Source: Paramacrobiotus metropolitanus
Taxonomy: Eukaryota; Tardigrada; Eutardigrada; Parachela; Macrobiotidae
DNA length: 64,000 nt
Assembly: GCF_019649055.1 (NCBI RefSeq)
Contig: NW_026570311.1
Span: forward strand, 186,001 to 250,000
Direction of reading: 5' to 3'
A program made the position numbers and the translations under genes. Shown in pieces: positions 21,174 to 31,555 of the stretch (position 1 is its first letter; every line of letters begins with the position of its first letter). Under the pieces are notes generated by a model, which saw only the letters and a list, made by a program, of their open reading frames with translations, did not search any database and was not told where the DNA came from.

Positions 21174-23487
21174 AGGTCACCGGACTGGAAGCGGAATTTG
21201 AAGTTCCCAATGGAAAGGTCATCGGACTTAATGAAGCGACCGAGAATAGAGATGACCTTTGGGAAACGGATAAAGTGACACAAGCACTGAACGAATGCCC
21301 GATCAAGCTGTTGAGATTCCCAAAACAGATGAAAAAGAGATATAAGCCATTACCGCGATGCAAGGTCATCAAGGATTGGAACGAACTGAGTACGGCGACA
21401 GTCCGTATCGTCAACTTACAAGGTGATGAGGAAGAAGAAGATGACTCAAACTTGCAGTTGCGAAACAAACAGCTGAAAGATCCTCATCTGGCGATGATAA
21501 TAGACGAGCTGGAACATCTACCAGACGCCGAAACGAGATCCAAATTTGAAGTGCATTACCAGTTGTGGAACGGCATACTGTACCGAGTAAAGGATAAAAA
21601 TGGGAGACTTGAAAGGTCATATGTGGTACCGTTGTCAATGCGAAGAGCGATAATCCACGCATTGCACGACGAGAAAGCAGCAGGCCATTTGGGATTTGAA
21701 AAGACTCTGTCAGCAATAAGATTGCGCTACTATTGGGACAGAATGAGCACTGACGTGAAGAATTACATACTCGCCTGTCAAGGATGCCAGTTCCGTAAAA
21801 CACCGAGGAAATGTCCACCTGGAAAACTGCAAGAGATTAAAGTGGGACATCCGTTCTTCCGAGTGTACGCTGATCTGAAAGGACCGTTGTTACCGACGAA
21901 GAAACGTGGATACAAGTACATAGCGGTATTCATCGACCAAACTGACGAAATATGTGATTGCGGTACCAATGAAAACGGCAACGGCCAAAGAATTCGCTAA
22001 AGTGTTCGTGAAGCACGTAATATTGGTACACGGAGCACCGCACATCCTGCATACGGATCGCGGACGACACTTTACAGCTGAAGTATTGGCAAAGGTCACC
22101 AATGTGTTTAAGATTAAGCACACATTTGGAACCGCATATCACCCAGAAGGTCAAGGCCAAGTTGAAAGGCAGATGCAGACAATTGCGGATGGCTTGGCAC
22201 AATACCTGGAAGCGGGAAATGAAAGAAAATTTAACAAGTACCTCCCATATGTTATTTCGGCGATGAACAGGGTCGTACACGCCACAACCGGATATTCAGC
22301 ATACTATATGCTACACGGCAGAGAAATGACAATGCCGGAAGATGTGGTTACAAAAACGAATATACCCGATGATTATGGGACTCCAGACGAATGGGTGGAG
22401 ACCATGAAGAAGAACTTGACCTTTGCAGAAGAAGTGGCACGGTGTAATATTAAAGACGCTTATGAGAAGAATGCGGAGATTTACAACAAGAAGAAGTCTG
22501 AGCCGAACTTCAAAGTGGGAGACTTCGTATTGATACGGCTACCAAAGGATACGAAACAAGGAAAGAAAGAAAACCAATCGGACTTTAAATCGAAGTACGA
22601 TAAAGTTTGGAAGATTCTCAGTTTCCCGCGACCAAATGAAGCCGAGGTCATTGAACAGAACCCGAAGAAAGAAGCAGACCTAAAAGTAGTTTCCATTGAT
22701 CGCTTGAAACCATGGCATCCGCCATTACCCGACGAGAAAAATTCGCAACGAACGATGAACGAAAAGGAACGAAAGAAGCTGAGCATGCTTCGAAAAATGG
22801 TACCAATCAATTTTTCGAACCACCTCTGCTACCTGAAATGGAGAATGTTAGTGGAAAAGAAGACGAACCAGAGCGGAGTCCGAAAAATGACTCAGTCACG
22901 CAACAGAAGCCATTTTTCGAACCACCTCTGCTACATGAAGTTAATGAAGAGACCAAAAGTCACCAAGACGGACAGAATCCAAATAAGAAGAGAGGAAGAA
23001 AAAGGAAAGAAGATAAGGACTTCGAAACCGCAGTCACAATTAAGTTGAACGCGGAGGCTGGTAATTTGGCAGAAAGGTCACTGGAAAAAGATACCGAAAC
23101 TAGCACCAAAGTACCAGAGCGTTCCTCCAAAAGGACTTGCAACAATCCTTTTTCGAACTACACACTGCTACCGCAGATAAAGATGACCTTTTGAAACAGC
23201 GAACGGACGCTGAGATATCAGAGCGTGACCCAAATTTTTTCGAACCACGCACTGCTACAGGCAACGAGAATGACCTCATAGAAAAGCGGAAAGAGGAAAT
23301 AGAGGCGGTCAAATCAAAAGCTGAACAATTGGGCCGCGATATAGCGAAAGCGATTAACGAGCGGAAGGTTAAACAGAAGAAGAAGAAACCAACTCCTACG
23401 GACTTATTGACCCAGAAAGGCGAACCTGAGGACGCAGCCGAGAAAGAACTCCTTGATCGGATAACTAAAGGACGAGAGAACAAATAA
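21152..23487 (+). CDS. Integrase region, frame-broken
   Basis: The first open frame, 21152-22000, carries the H2C2 zinc-binding domain (HDEKAAGHLGF ... CQGCQF) and the first catalytic Asp (YADLKGP, near 21869). A one-base frame break at about 21936-21945 moves the reading into 21954-about 22730, with HTDRG (second Asp) and GQGQVERQ (Glu), spaced D-35-E. An SH3-like C-terminal region (FKVGDFVLIRLP) follows. The tail from about 22730 continues in two more frames (to about 23150 and then to 23487), with four FFE(P/L) repeats. No chromodomain is seen. All catalytic residues are present, but the breaks make this copy unlikely to give active integrase. Confidence 0.88.
22811..23258 (+). repeat. TTTTTCGAACCAC...CTGCTAC repeats resembling tRNA-iMet 3' end
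   Basis: Copies lie at 22811-22833, 22913-22934, 23149-23172 and 23236-23258, with two more at 17041-17063 and 17130-17152. The best two contain TCGAACCACCTCTGCTAC, which matches the T-arm/acceptor 3' end of animal initiator tRNA-Met apart from two single-base gaps. They encode FFEP(P/R) motifs. The CTCTGCTACC part is complementary to the element's PBS at 9863. Confidence 0.7.
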
Positions 23488-23614
23488 CCACATAGACATA
23501 AATAAGGGGTCACAATAATTTAAAAATAGGAGTTGAAAAGGAAAAAGAAAGGTCACCACTGTGCAAAAAAAGTTAACCTTAATTGTTTCATTTTATAGAA
23601 GGTAAGCACAGTTA
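23488..23614 (+). other. Spacer before accessory ORF 4
   Basis: Noncoding spacer with one AAAGGTCACC at 23549. A TTTCATTTTATAG|AAGG sequence at about 23587 could be a splice acceptor for a subgenomic mRNA. This is inference. Confidence 0.3.
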
Positions 23615-25879
23615 ATGGAAAGATTGGAACGGCAAAACTCGGATAATTCAGACTCGGAGAGTATTGGAAACCCACTAAAAGCATCAACACCTATAAGAAT
23701 GGAAGGTGAATATGGCTATGACACTTCATATGGTGAAGGATCGACGTCATCAGCGGGAACGGCCCAGAATGAACCCGGAACAGTTCAAGGAGGCTACTAC
23801 GGCAATCCAGGGTATTATGTGTATCACGATCCAGGACAGCAGACGAGCTACCAGGATACGGTTAACTGGGTGCACCACGGCTCACCTGCCGGAACCCAGT
23901 ATTCGGGACAAGCAACGGTCGCCGCCCCCTATCAACCGTATCCAGGATCATATACTCCACCGATGGGACCGCCACAAGCGATGATGGGACCGGCCAGAAT
24001 GTTGATGCCGCCACCGCAACAGACCACACCGAGTCGACTTATGGGACATGGTGGATTCAGCGGAACTCCACCGCGATCACAAAGGTCATCTCCGATACTA
24101 CCGCCTTTTCCGGAGACCGGAGGCTTGGCACTATCGGACATAGGAGCGCCTCGTATGAGGACACCGCAGCAACTGGGTGTGCAGCGTCTACACCGCAATT
24201 CGCCAAACAGAGGAAATAGGCGACCGAGAGGAATTCTACCGTCACTGGGGCCTAACTTGGACGAGACTGGACCAGACGGATTACGGCTTACGCCCCCAGG
24301 TGAACCGTCGATACATGCATACGCACCGAAGCTTCCTTTGGATCTGAGAGAGGACGATGCACGCTTAAATATCATTCCGGATAAGAACGACGAACTGACA
24401 GAAAAGGATTTAGAAGCTATCCGGGAATTAAACCGAAAATGCCGTGAACTTTACCGAGTTCATATGCGAGTTGAAGATGAACACGCATGGTATGGAAAGC
24501 TGATTAGCCTGGAAGCTGTCATCAAACCATGTCATATCGCGCTGAAGGAAAAGACGAAACTGATCGAAAAAGAGCGCAGGGAATACGCGATAAAAGTTGC
24601 ATCGATGTGGCAATACCATCCGTCGCTAAACGGTAGACCATGGCCTTCTACTATCGAAAAGATTCTTAGGTACCTTAAAGTGTTCCCGGAAGCGAGACAG
24701 ATGCCGACTACCAGCGCCGAGGGACCATCTAAATCCATGGTTGAAAAAGACGCCCCAGTCGACGAAATGACAGACGAGGACCTTTTGGCAACAAAGAGAA
24801 AGATAGAAGCTGAATTAACTGAACGAGCAGAAAGGTCACGGGCCAGCTGGGTTGCAGGATCAGGACGTGGACGCACTAGTTCGGTCACAGAACCATCCAG
24901 TGGCACCACGAAGAGTGGAAAAAGAGTGAGATCACCGACGACAAGTCCAAAAGAAACTGATAAGAAAGGGCAGCGAACAAAGAAGCCCACAGAAAGCAAA
25001 GCAACACCAGCTGAGCCGGTAAAGCCACAGGCCCCGATTCCAGTGGGTAGAAAGAGTGTACCACCCACGCTGAAAGGAACGGAAGGTCAGATTCGATTCC
25101 CGAAGTGTAGAAGTTTCACGGCCAAGTACACTGGGGAAGATCATAGAGAACGAAAGGTCACTGCACGAATAGTCGATAAGAAAACGAACAAAGAGATTGA
25201 CTCGTATAATCCCCTCGCGGATAGGTCAGTCAAGGATGCCACTGGAAAAGAGTCAAAAACGATAGTCAATGACGCGCTACAGTTTATTCCCCCAGAAGAA
25301 CGTCATAACCCAAGAGTTATCGTTCAGATGATGAAGCACGTGGTATCTAAAGTCGCAACCGAAGAGGATGCATGGATCCGTATCAAAGTGGGCACAGATG
25401 ATGACCACTTGGCATATACATATACAACGGATGGCAAACTGCTGATCAAAGAGAGAACTCGCTCAAAACCGACGGCGGATCCAGACCCGAAGAAACGATC
25501 GTCAGACGATTATGAGTCGGTCCTGAGATATACAGATGCGACAAGCAGAAAGGTCACCCTCAGACTTTTCGGTGGTAATGGAGAAGCTGTGGAAACCATA
25601 ACTGCAGTGATAGTCGATCCAATAACAGGAGACCCGGTTCCATATGCCCCATGGGATTTGTCAGAAGAGAGCGCCCGAAATGCGAATCAGGCAGCCATCG
25701 AGCAGTTATGGGATCTGATACCCGAAAGTGACCGGACAGATGCCGTGGTCCAAGCGAGTACACTGATCAGCATGATGCGGCATCGAGCGGAAATCGATGG
25801 AGCACATTTCCGACTCACAAGACGAATGGAAGACGGATCGTACAAAACGGTATTTTACGATGCTATTTTACGATGCTAA
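23615..25879 (+). CDS. Accessory ORF 4, unknown function, duplicated domain
   Basis: 754 codons from the ATG at 23615. Residues 1-250 are Pro/Gly/Tyr-rich and disordered. About 250-360 is a helical, charged block, followed by a basic Ser/Thr/Pro linker. The C-terminal third holds two copies of one domain of about 110 residues: copy 1 runs from FTAKYTGE through ARIVDKKTNKEI and PPEERHNPRVIVQMMKH, and copy 2 from VLRYTDATSRKVT through AVIVDPITGDPV and IPESDRTDAVVQASTLISMMRH. I recognise no known family. The frame ends just after a tandem 13-bp duplication of TATTTTACGATGC (about 25851-25876), which shifts the frame; without it the reading would go on only to a TGA near 25917. Confidence 0.8.
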   Translation: MERLERQNSDNSDSESIGNPLKASTPIRMEGEYGYDTSYGEGSTSSAGTAQNEPGTVQGGYYGNPGYYVYHDPGQQTSYQDTVNWVHHGSPAGTQYSGQATVAAPYQPYPGSYTPPMGPPQAMMGPARMLMPPPQQTTPSRLMGHGGFSGTPPRSQRSSPILPPFPETGGLALSDIGAPRMRTPQQLGVQRLHRNSPNRGNRRPRGILPSLGPNLDETGPDGLRLTPPGEPSIHAYAPKLPLDLREDDARLNIIPDKNDELTEKDLEAIRELNRKCRELYRVHMRVEDEHAWYGKLISLEAVIKPCHIALKEKTKLIEKERREYAIKVASMWQYHPSLNGRPWPSTIEKILRYLKVFPEARQMPTTSAEGPSKSMVEKDAPVDEMTDEDLLATKRKIEAELTERAERSRASWVAGSGRGRTSSVTEPSSGTTKSGKRVRSPTTSPKETDKKGQRTKKPTESKATPAEPVKPQAPIPVGRKSVPPTLKGTEGQIRFPKCRSFTAKYTGEDHRERKVTARIVDKKTNKEIDSYNPLADRSVKDATGKESKTIVNDALQFIPPEERHNPRVIVQMMKHVVSKVATEEDAWIRIKVGTDDDHLAYTYTTDGKLLIKERTRSKPTADPDPKKRSSDDYESVLRYTDATSRKVTLRLFGGNGEAVETITAVIVDPITGDPVPYAPWDLSEESARNANQAAIEQLWDLIPESDRTDAVVQASTLISMMRHRAEIDGAHFRLTRRMEDGSYKTVFYDAILRC

Positions 25880-26805
25880 ATTCATCCCCGAAGAACCCGG
25901 CGTCGGCAAATCTAACTGAAACCGGAGGGGCAAGACGTTCTCTACAAAGAGTTTAGAGATTGCCCAGGAAGTCATGAGCACCTTCAGTGTGATGAACAAA
26001 CTGTGGCTATTGTAATCCACCTGGTGACGACGAACCAGAGTCGGAAGACGAGGACCCACCTGAGGAAGAAGGCTCAGACGAAGAAACGGCCGACAAGCAT
26101 AAAAAGCCCTTAAAGGTCAAGCCCTCAAAAGTCAAACCGAGAAAAGCGCCCAGATTGGAAGAGGCCATGAACCGCGACAAGGTTAAGAAAGGCGATTTTC
26201 TCAAGAAACGACGGAGGAAGAAGATAAGAAGAAACAACAGGAGGAAGAAGAAAAGAAGAAAAGAGCGGTGATGAAAGCGATAGCACAAGCACCGGAAAGA
26301 AGAAAAAAGATGAACCAGTGTCTCATGATGTCGAGATATTGGACGAGTCAGTTGGCGAAGTTGAAGAAAGGTCATCGACACCTACGAAGTCAAAGAAAGT
26401 CATCTAATCAGCTACATCAAAAGCAAAGGTCACTGAGCCCGAGTCGCCAAAACCCAGAGCAAAGGTCATCGCAGTGGAACAAGCTGTCCCCATTGTAATG
26501 TCCGCATCCACGATAAAAGAGCGTAAGGCCAAACAAGGTCGTGAGCAAGCGAAACGGGAGACGTCGCTTGAATCGGAGGCATCGGAAGCGAGTCTACCGA
26601 GCACTTCGACAGTCAGTGCGAGGTCATATACGGATTCGAAGACAACCCGGTCAAGGACCACAGAACCAAGAAGCCTAGCGGAGGCCTTGGATAAAGGGCA
26701 AAAAGCAAAGAGCGAGCCCGTTAAGACGAAAGGAAAGGTCAAAACAGCCATGAAAGTTGATGCAATGGCAATGATCATTACGCTGAACCAGATGGAGAGA
26801 GTGAA
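25880..26805 (+). pseudogene. Frame-broken coding stretch between accessory ORFs 4 and 5
   Basis: Acidic and then Lys/Arg/Glu-rich coding character runs through this stretch but is scattered over three frames (for example PESEDEDPPEEEGSDEE near 26040, DEPVSHDVEILDE near 26311, STSTVSARSYTDSK near 26600). Four AAAGGTCA copies lie within it. It leads in frame into ORF 5 after about 26760. I read it as the N-terminal part of ORF 5 or a separate protein broken by several indels. Confidence 0.55.
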
Positions 26806-28440
26806 TTGGACTTTACAGAAGATGAGGAATTTGATGATTCGGACGATGACAGTTTGACCACGGTCGATGACATCATCAACGCGTATAATGGAGCTGAGAA
26901 AAATTTCACACGGATAAGAACAGCATCGGTGACATCGAAATTTAAAGCAGGCTTGAAGACATATCTCAAGAAACAGCGTCGTAGCTTTACTAAACAGAAG
27001 TTTGACGTCGTACTGGAATTCGCACGGAACGCAGGAAAACTTATCCAGAAGCACCCGAGTTTCTCGTATGAGGCCAAGTTGTTCAGACCAGCCAGTTCGG
27101 ATAAGGCGCTGACAACTCCGAATGAAGCGGTCCCAATGCGAGTGGAAAGGGCAATCGCGGGAATGACAAGCCCATTAGGATCAACGAGTCACCGGATTAG
27201 CCAATACATCAACGCAGTTTGGAACGACGGAAACGGAATGATAAAGGAGATCGACACGGCAACCGAGCGCGTATTGCCAAAGTTGATTAAACAGAACGTC
27301 CTTGCCACGACAAACGCACATAAGGGACACCCGATCCGATACACGAGAGTTGGTCTAATACCACCGGAAAGACAGATCCACTGTAATATGTCCGACAGTC
27401 AGGATATGGAAAAGGTCACAGTTTCATCGAAGACAAAAGGCCCAATGGACTCGGAATCGGGAAGTGATGACGATACTACAACAACGGCTCCTTCTGGACC
27501 TGCGACAGAAAAAGGCGAACAGCCGAAAGGTCAAGAGACATCTGGAACTACCGCAGAAGATCAACCGAAAGGTCATGAGACTTCAGATAAACGGGAGAAA
27601 GAAAAGGTCATGCTCCCGATGGATAAGGCAGCGGCAGAAGCTGAAGCGGATTCGGCGCGCCAGGTGTTTCACAAATCACTGTTCATACCATTAAAGGACG
27701 TCTTTGAGAAGGAACGATCGAAGTCGGTCGGCGATTTAAAAGGTCAAGAGACTTTGCCACAGGAGGAGAAGAAGACAGCCGAACCAAAATCGGCGGGGTC
27801 ATCATCAGGATCACTGGCAAAGCTGAGGATCGACGAGACAGCGACGGCTGACCCAACGGACTCGACATCCTCCCAGAAAAGTAGCGGTACACCGGCAAAG
27901 GAGGCTACAGATTACATGTTAGGGCCGGCATTGGACGTGAATAATCGTACATGGAACGAAGTCCAGAACGCACTCCAGATTATTCGGGAGAAAGAAATGC
28001 TTGGGACAGACCTGAAAAGACAAGTGGCGATAAATACGAACGGAAGGTCGTCACTTAATATGACTGAACGGGCTCTGAAACGAGCATATAAGGAAGGAAA
28101 GTTGGGATGTAAATACAACAAGGACAACAAAGTCGTCTACTACCTTCCGAAACAGGGCACGGAACGAACGCCCAGACTGAAAATGGAACTGGAGGCCTGG
28201 AAGATAGCCATCACAGATGTGGCTCTGGACGCCATTGGCGGTACCAATGGCGCGTCATGGAATGACCTTTCGAACTTCATGGCCGTCAATTATGAATTGG
28301 GAGAGCTGAATATTGAAAGCGATAAAGAGTGGATTAAGAATGCCGTCGAAGCCTTGATCGTAGATGAAGTGCTTCATGTTAAGCCAGATGGCCGAATCGA
28401 TTTCAAGCCGTATAAACCATCGACGAAAGAATCCGAGTGA
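26806..28440 (+). CDS. Accessory ORF 5, unknown function
   Basis: 544-codon frame; the coding reading probably starts upstream of the first ATG. It has an acidic start (TEDEEFDDSDDDS), a helical block, a disordered middle with KGQ/KGH repeats encoded by AAAGGTCA, and two similar C-terminal modules, each with a Trp-Asn start (TWNEVQNAL ... YKEGKLGCKY..YYLP and SWNDLSNFM ... DEVLHVKPDGRIDF). These look like small winged-helix folds, which would suggest nucleic-acid binding. That is inference from the pattern only. Confidence 0.75.
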   Translation: MDFTEDEEFDDSDDDSLTTVDDIINAYNGAEKNFTRIRTASVTSKFKAGLKTYLKKQRRSFTKQKFDVVLEFARNAGKLIQKHPSFSYEAKLFRPASSDKALTTPNEAVPMRVERAIAGMTSPLGSTSHRISQYINAVWNDGNGMIKEIDTATERVLPKLIKQNVLATTNAHKGHPIRYTRVGLIPPERQIHCNMSDSQDMEKVTVSSKTKGPMDSESGSDDDTTTTAPSGPATEKGEQPKGQETSGTTAEDQPKGHETSDKREKEKVMLPMDKAAAEAEADSARQVFHKSLFIPLKDVFEKERSKSVGDLKGQETLPQEEKKTAEPKSAGSSSGSLAKLRIDETATADPTDSTSSQKSSGTPAKEATDYMLGPALDVNNRTWNEVQNALQIIREKEMLGTDLKRQVAINTNGRSSLNMTERALKRAYKEGKLGCKYNKDNKVVYYLPKQGTERTPRLKMELEAWKIAITDVALDAIGGTNGASWNDLSNFMAVNYELGELNIESDKEWIKNAVEALIVDEVLHVKPDGRIDFKPYKPSTKESE

Positions 28441-28780
28441 ACTAATCGGGTGTAATATGCAGCGAGTAATGAACCCTGCATATTACAGAAAAAGCATAAA
28501 ATAATTTAAAACGAAAGAGAAAAGTGTTACGAAAGGTCAACTGAAAGCAGTACTAGGACTAATAGAAAAGGTCACAGTAGTCAGAGAGTACTGATAACGT
28601 GAGAAAGGTCACCACGTTACAGTGATAGAAAAGGCAGCAGGAGCTAGGAAAGTCTCAGCTCAGTAACGGAATAGGCGTAAAAATGATAGAAAAGCCTTGA
28701 TATGGATAGGAAATGGAAAGGATTAACGTGGAGAAGTTAATATGACGGATTGTTTTATAATTACAGATTGAAGCGGAAAA
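28441..28780 (+). other. Spacer between accessory ORFs 5 and 6
   Basis: 340 bp without a gene. It contains AAAGGTCA at 28532, 28568 and 28604 and a repeated GTAATATGCAG / CTGCATATTAC pair (28450-28490) that can form a hairpin. Confidence 0.5.
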
Positions 28781-31525
28781 ATGGCACAGAAAGGTCAAGC
28801 CACTCCTAAACGTACGGGAACGGCGGCAGACATAGATCAGTTTACGGGCTATAATCCGAAATGTCCGGACTGCTTAAGGAACAACAAAAAGGTTAATAAG
28901 AAATTCCCTTGCTACACCTGTATTCACAAGCTGGAAGACCCACATACCGTCACGCTTGTTGGGATCATGGAAGCCAAACGTGGGAACTTGGACGTTTTTC
29001 GAAATCTCATAAGCGCAAGAAATTACGGCAGCATCCCTGTAGAAGAGCGAATGCTATTCGAGGATCGCTACCGGGAAGCGATCCGGAACAACGAACCTGG
29101 TTGGGATGACACCTTGGAGCCGTTGAAGTGTCCACAGACAGACGCGTATCGGAAGAAATTCGAAGAGGACCAGGAGAAGATGCGAGTTCAGCAAATGGAA
29201 GACGAACTCCGCGCGAAAATTAATGCGGAAAATAAGAGGGCAAGCGAACAGGCCGCACGAGAGGCGTTGCCCAGTACGTCGGGTTTAGCTCCACCCACGG
29301 GCATGGCCAGCCTTAATGAAGACGAAATACAACTCGTACGACAGTCGCTTATCATTCAAATTGAAACGTTAACGAAAGATCCAGCTGCCATGTCAGACGA
29401 GATATTCAAAATGCTGTTGCGGGAGAAGAAACGACTTCAAGATGGGTTCGCGCCGGCACCATACATAAGGAAGGAAGTCGAAAGACGTATGGATGACCTA
29501 CGCAAATCTCGCCGAACCGAAAGCGATGTGCTGCAAGCACTCAGAAGCTTCAAACGGGATGAAGGCTTCATACGGCCACGGTCGCCCCCGCATAGAGAAA
29601 GGTCACGCGGACATTCACGTGAACATGAACGGACTTCTGAAAGACGGAGCGAAAGGTCACGTGAACACTCTCGCGAAAGGACACGTGAGTACCGAACTGA
29701 AAGGTCACGCGAACGTTCTCGCGATCGAGATTACCGCGGCGGACGAGGATGGGTGCGCCATGGAGACGAAGTTACAGAAATGAGTATTCAAAGGAAAATC
29801 GATACGGCAAAGATCTTGGCAGCCACAAGAGGACGTGAAGAGAAACGGCGTGCGGAGACATTCCGTACAGAACCTGAGAAGGAAGGGCATCAGGTGCCGA
29901 TGGGAGTTGCATTCCGGAATCGCAATGTCAGAATGTCAACACCTGAAAGGTCATGGGACAAAAGACGCGAACAAACGCGGAATCGAACACCCGACCGACA
30001 GGATAAAAGATGGCAACAGAGAGCTGCATTTTATGCGACCTTTGACTCGGGCGCAAGCAAAAGGTCATCAAGCACTGAACGGGAAGATTCACCTCCAAAG
30101 TATCAGCGGGTGGAGTCAGTGGTTCACGTAGTGGAACCAATTGTGAGCGTCGTACAAGAAGACGATGCGATGGAAGGGACCAGCTCAGTTGTCGAAACCA
30201 CGTCTCGAGAGAATGTGACTCACCGACGAAATGTGATCCTGGATAGTGACCTTCAACCGGCTTCATCGACGAGTAATGAACCGTCGCAGCCAGCATCAGC
30301 AGACCGACGTGAACCGGAAGGTCAAGGCGAACAGGATAATCGTCGCCAAGGCGATCAGCGATTACACTCCAGATTTAATAACCGACAACCAGAAAGTATT
30401 GACATGGAATACAAGACGACTGATATTGATGAGCAAACGGTCGAAATTTGTCGATACTTTGGACTTGAGCCGGATTCGGTTGAAGCCAATAAAATTGGCA
30501 CAATGCTGCGACAGCTGAGTCAATTCTTACTTGACTCGGGTTACGCGAAAGAAATTAAAGAGGGAGTGGAACAAGGATTTTTTCGCCGGTTATTCATCCA
30601 CCGCGACTCGGTACGGGATTGTTATCTCCCTATCCGACAGAATGGGCTACACAGCTTAGTGGATTTGAACTTATTGGATGTACCATTGGATACAACTGAC
30701 CCAATCGGAATGACACAGTTTTATTATCGCGATTATCCTGAACGACAGGAATATGTGGCTCAGTTTGTTCTACGCTACGTGAATCCGGCTTTCAAGTTGT
30801 TAGCTGCGAGAGCATCGATCGGATTACAGGTGGATCCGAAGGACCATGCCGCAAAAAGGATGGGGCAAAAGGTCTTCGCTGCGAGATTGGCACATTACAA
30901 GACACAGAATCAATTGGTGTCTAATACTATGAAGGACGACATTCCACCGTTCTTCCGGGCTCATGTCGCTAAATTGGGACAACCGTTGGAACACATTAGC
31001 ATAGCCCATAATGCTCGAAAGGCGCTGAAGAAATGTAAGACACGGATGGAAAAGGGCAACTTGACACAGCGCCATGCCTCCCAAGTTGAAGAGAGGATCA
31101 ATAAGATCAAAGATTCTCTAGGAAGTGACTATGTGGAACCGGTAGACGGAGTCGAGACTTACATTAATGACTTCTTGGTGAAGAAAAGTGACCGTCGTCC
31201 GGAACGTGCTCCTAACCAGATGGGACGACGCGGTATACGGAACCAGCAGCTTAGGGAGAATCTCGCTGATGTGCAACGTCGCCTAGCTAACGACCCCGAT
31301 AACCGAAGACTGCGACTAGAAGAAAATGACGCACGCCATCGACTTGAGGCGGTTAAGCGAAGTCGCCAAGGTAAAGGTCGTGGCCAACGAGAAGTCGACC
31401 CGACAAAGGTCATGGAAGTTGACTCGACGGAACCAGTTGACCGAACTTCCGACCGAAACCAACCGGAAAGCGCTAAGAAACGCCCGCCGAGAGATGGCGA
31501 GGGCGATTCAAATGAAATGGAATAG
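28781..31525 (+). CDS. Accessory ORF 6: zinc-ribbon, RS-domain protein
   Basis: 914 codons from the ATG at 28781. Near the N-terminus is a CPDC ... CYTC pair (about residues 27-47) that could bind zinc. Next come a charged helical region to about 260, then an RS-type domain at about 268-320 (RERSRGHSREHERTSERR and onward) in which the ERS units are encoded by GAAAGGTCACG. A disordered middle leads to a folded, mostly helical C-terminal region from about 545 (ICRYFGLEP ... YCLPIR-like ... HISIAHNARKALKKC). I recognise no family. RS domains usually mediate RNA or splicing-factor contacts, so a role in RNA export or splicing control of the long transcript is possible. It has no signal peptide or membrane segment, so it is not an envelope. 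Confidence 0.82.
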   Translation: MAQKGQATPKRTGTAADIDQFTGYNPKCPDCLRNNKKVNKKFPCYTCIHKLEDPHTVTLVGIMEAKRGNLDVFRNLISARNYGSIPVEERMLFEDRYREAIRNNEPGWDDTLEPLKCPQTDAYRKKFEEDQEKMRVQQMEDELRAKINAENKRASEQAAREALPSTSGLAPPTGMASLNEDEIQLVRQSLIIQIETLTKDPAAMSDEIFKMLLREKKRLQDGFAPAPYIRKEVERRMDDLRKSRRTESDVLQALRSFKRDEGFIRPRSPPHRERSRGHSREHERTSERRSERSREHSRERTREYRTERSRERSRDRDYRGGRGWVRHGDEVTEMSIQRKIDTAKILAATRGREEKRRAETFRTEPEKEGHQVPMGVAFRNRNVRMSTPERSWDKRREQTRNRTPDRQDKRWQQRAAFYATFDSGASKRSSSTEREDSPPKYQRVESVVHVVEPIVSVVQEDDAMEGTSSVVETTSRENVTHRRNVILDSDLQPASSTSNEPSQPASADRREPEGQGEQDNRRQGDQRLHSRFNNRQPESIDMEYKTTDIDEQTVEICRYFGLEPDSVEANKIGTMLRQLSQFLLDSGYAKEIKEGVEQGFFRRLFIHRDSVRDCYLPIRQNGLHSLVDLNLLDVPLDTTDPIGMTQFYYRDYPERQEYVAQFVLRYVNPAFKLLAARASIGLQVDPKDHAAKRMGQKVFAARLAHYKTQNQLVSNTMKDDIPPFFRAHVAKLGQPLEHISIAHNARKALKKCKTRMEKGNLTQRHASQVEERINKIKDSLGSDYVEPVDGVETYINDFLVKKSDRRPERAPNQMGRRGIRNQQLRENLADVQRRLANDPDNRRLRLEENDARHRLEAVKRSRQGKGRGQREVDPTKVMEVDSTEPVDRTSDRNQPESAKKRPPRDGEGDSNEME

Positions 31526-31555
31526 TGTTGACCTTTAGGATCACACTATTAAAAG

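Noticed and set aside
22712-23048. Overlapping frame giving INFSNHLCYLKW-type peptide
   Set aside because: The FFEPP reading in another frame matches the repeats elsewhere in pol, so this frame is a shadow.
30418-31300. C-terminal part of ORF 6 as a possible envelope
   Set aside because: No signal peptide, no membrane helix and no fusion-peptide-like stretch; it is helical and charged.
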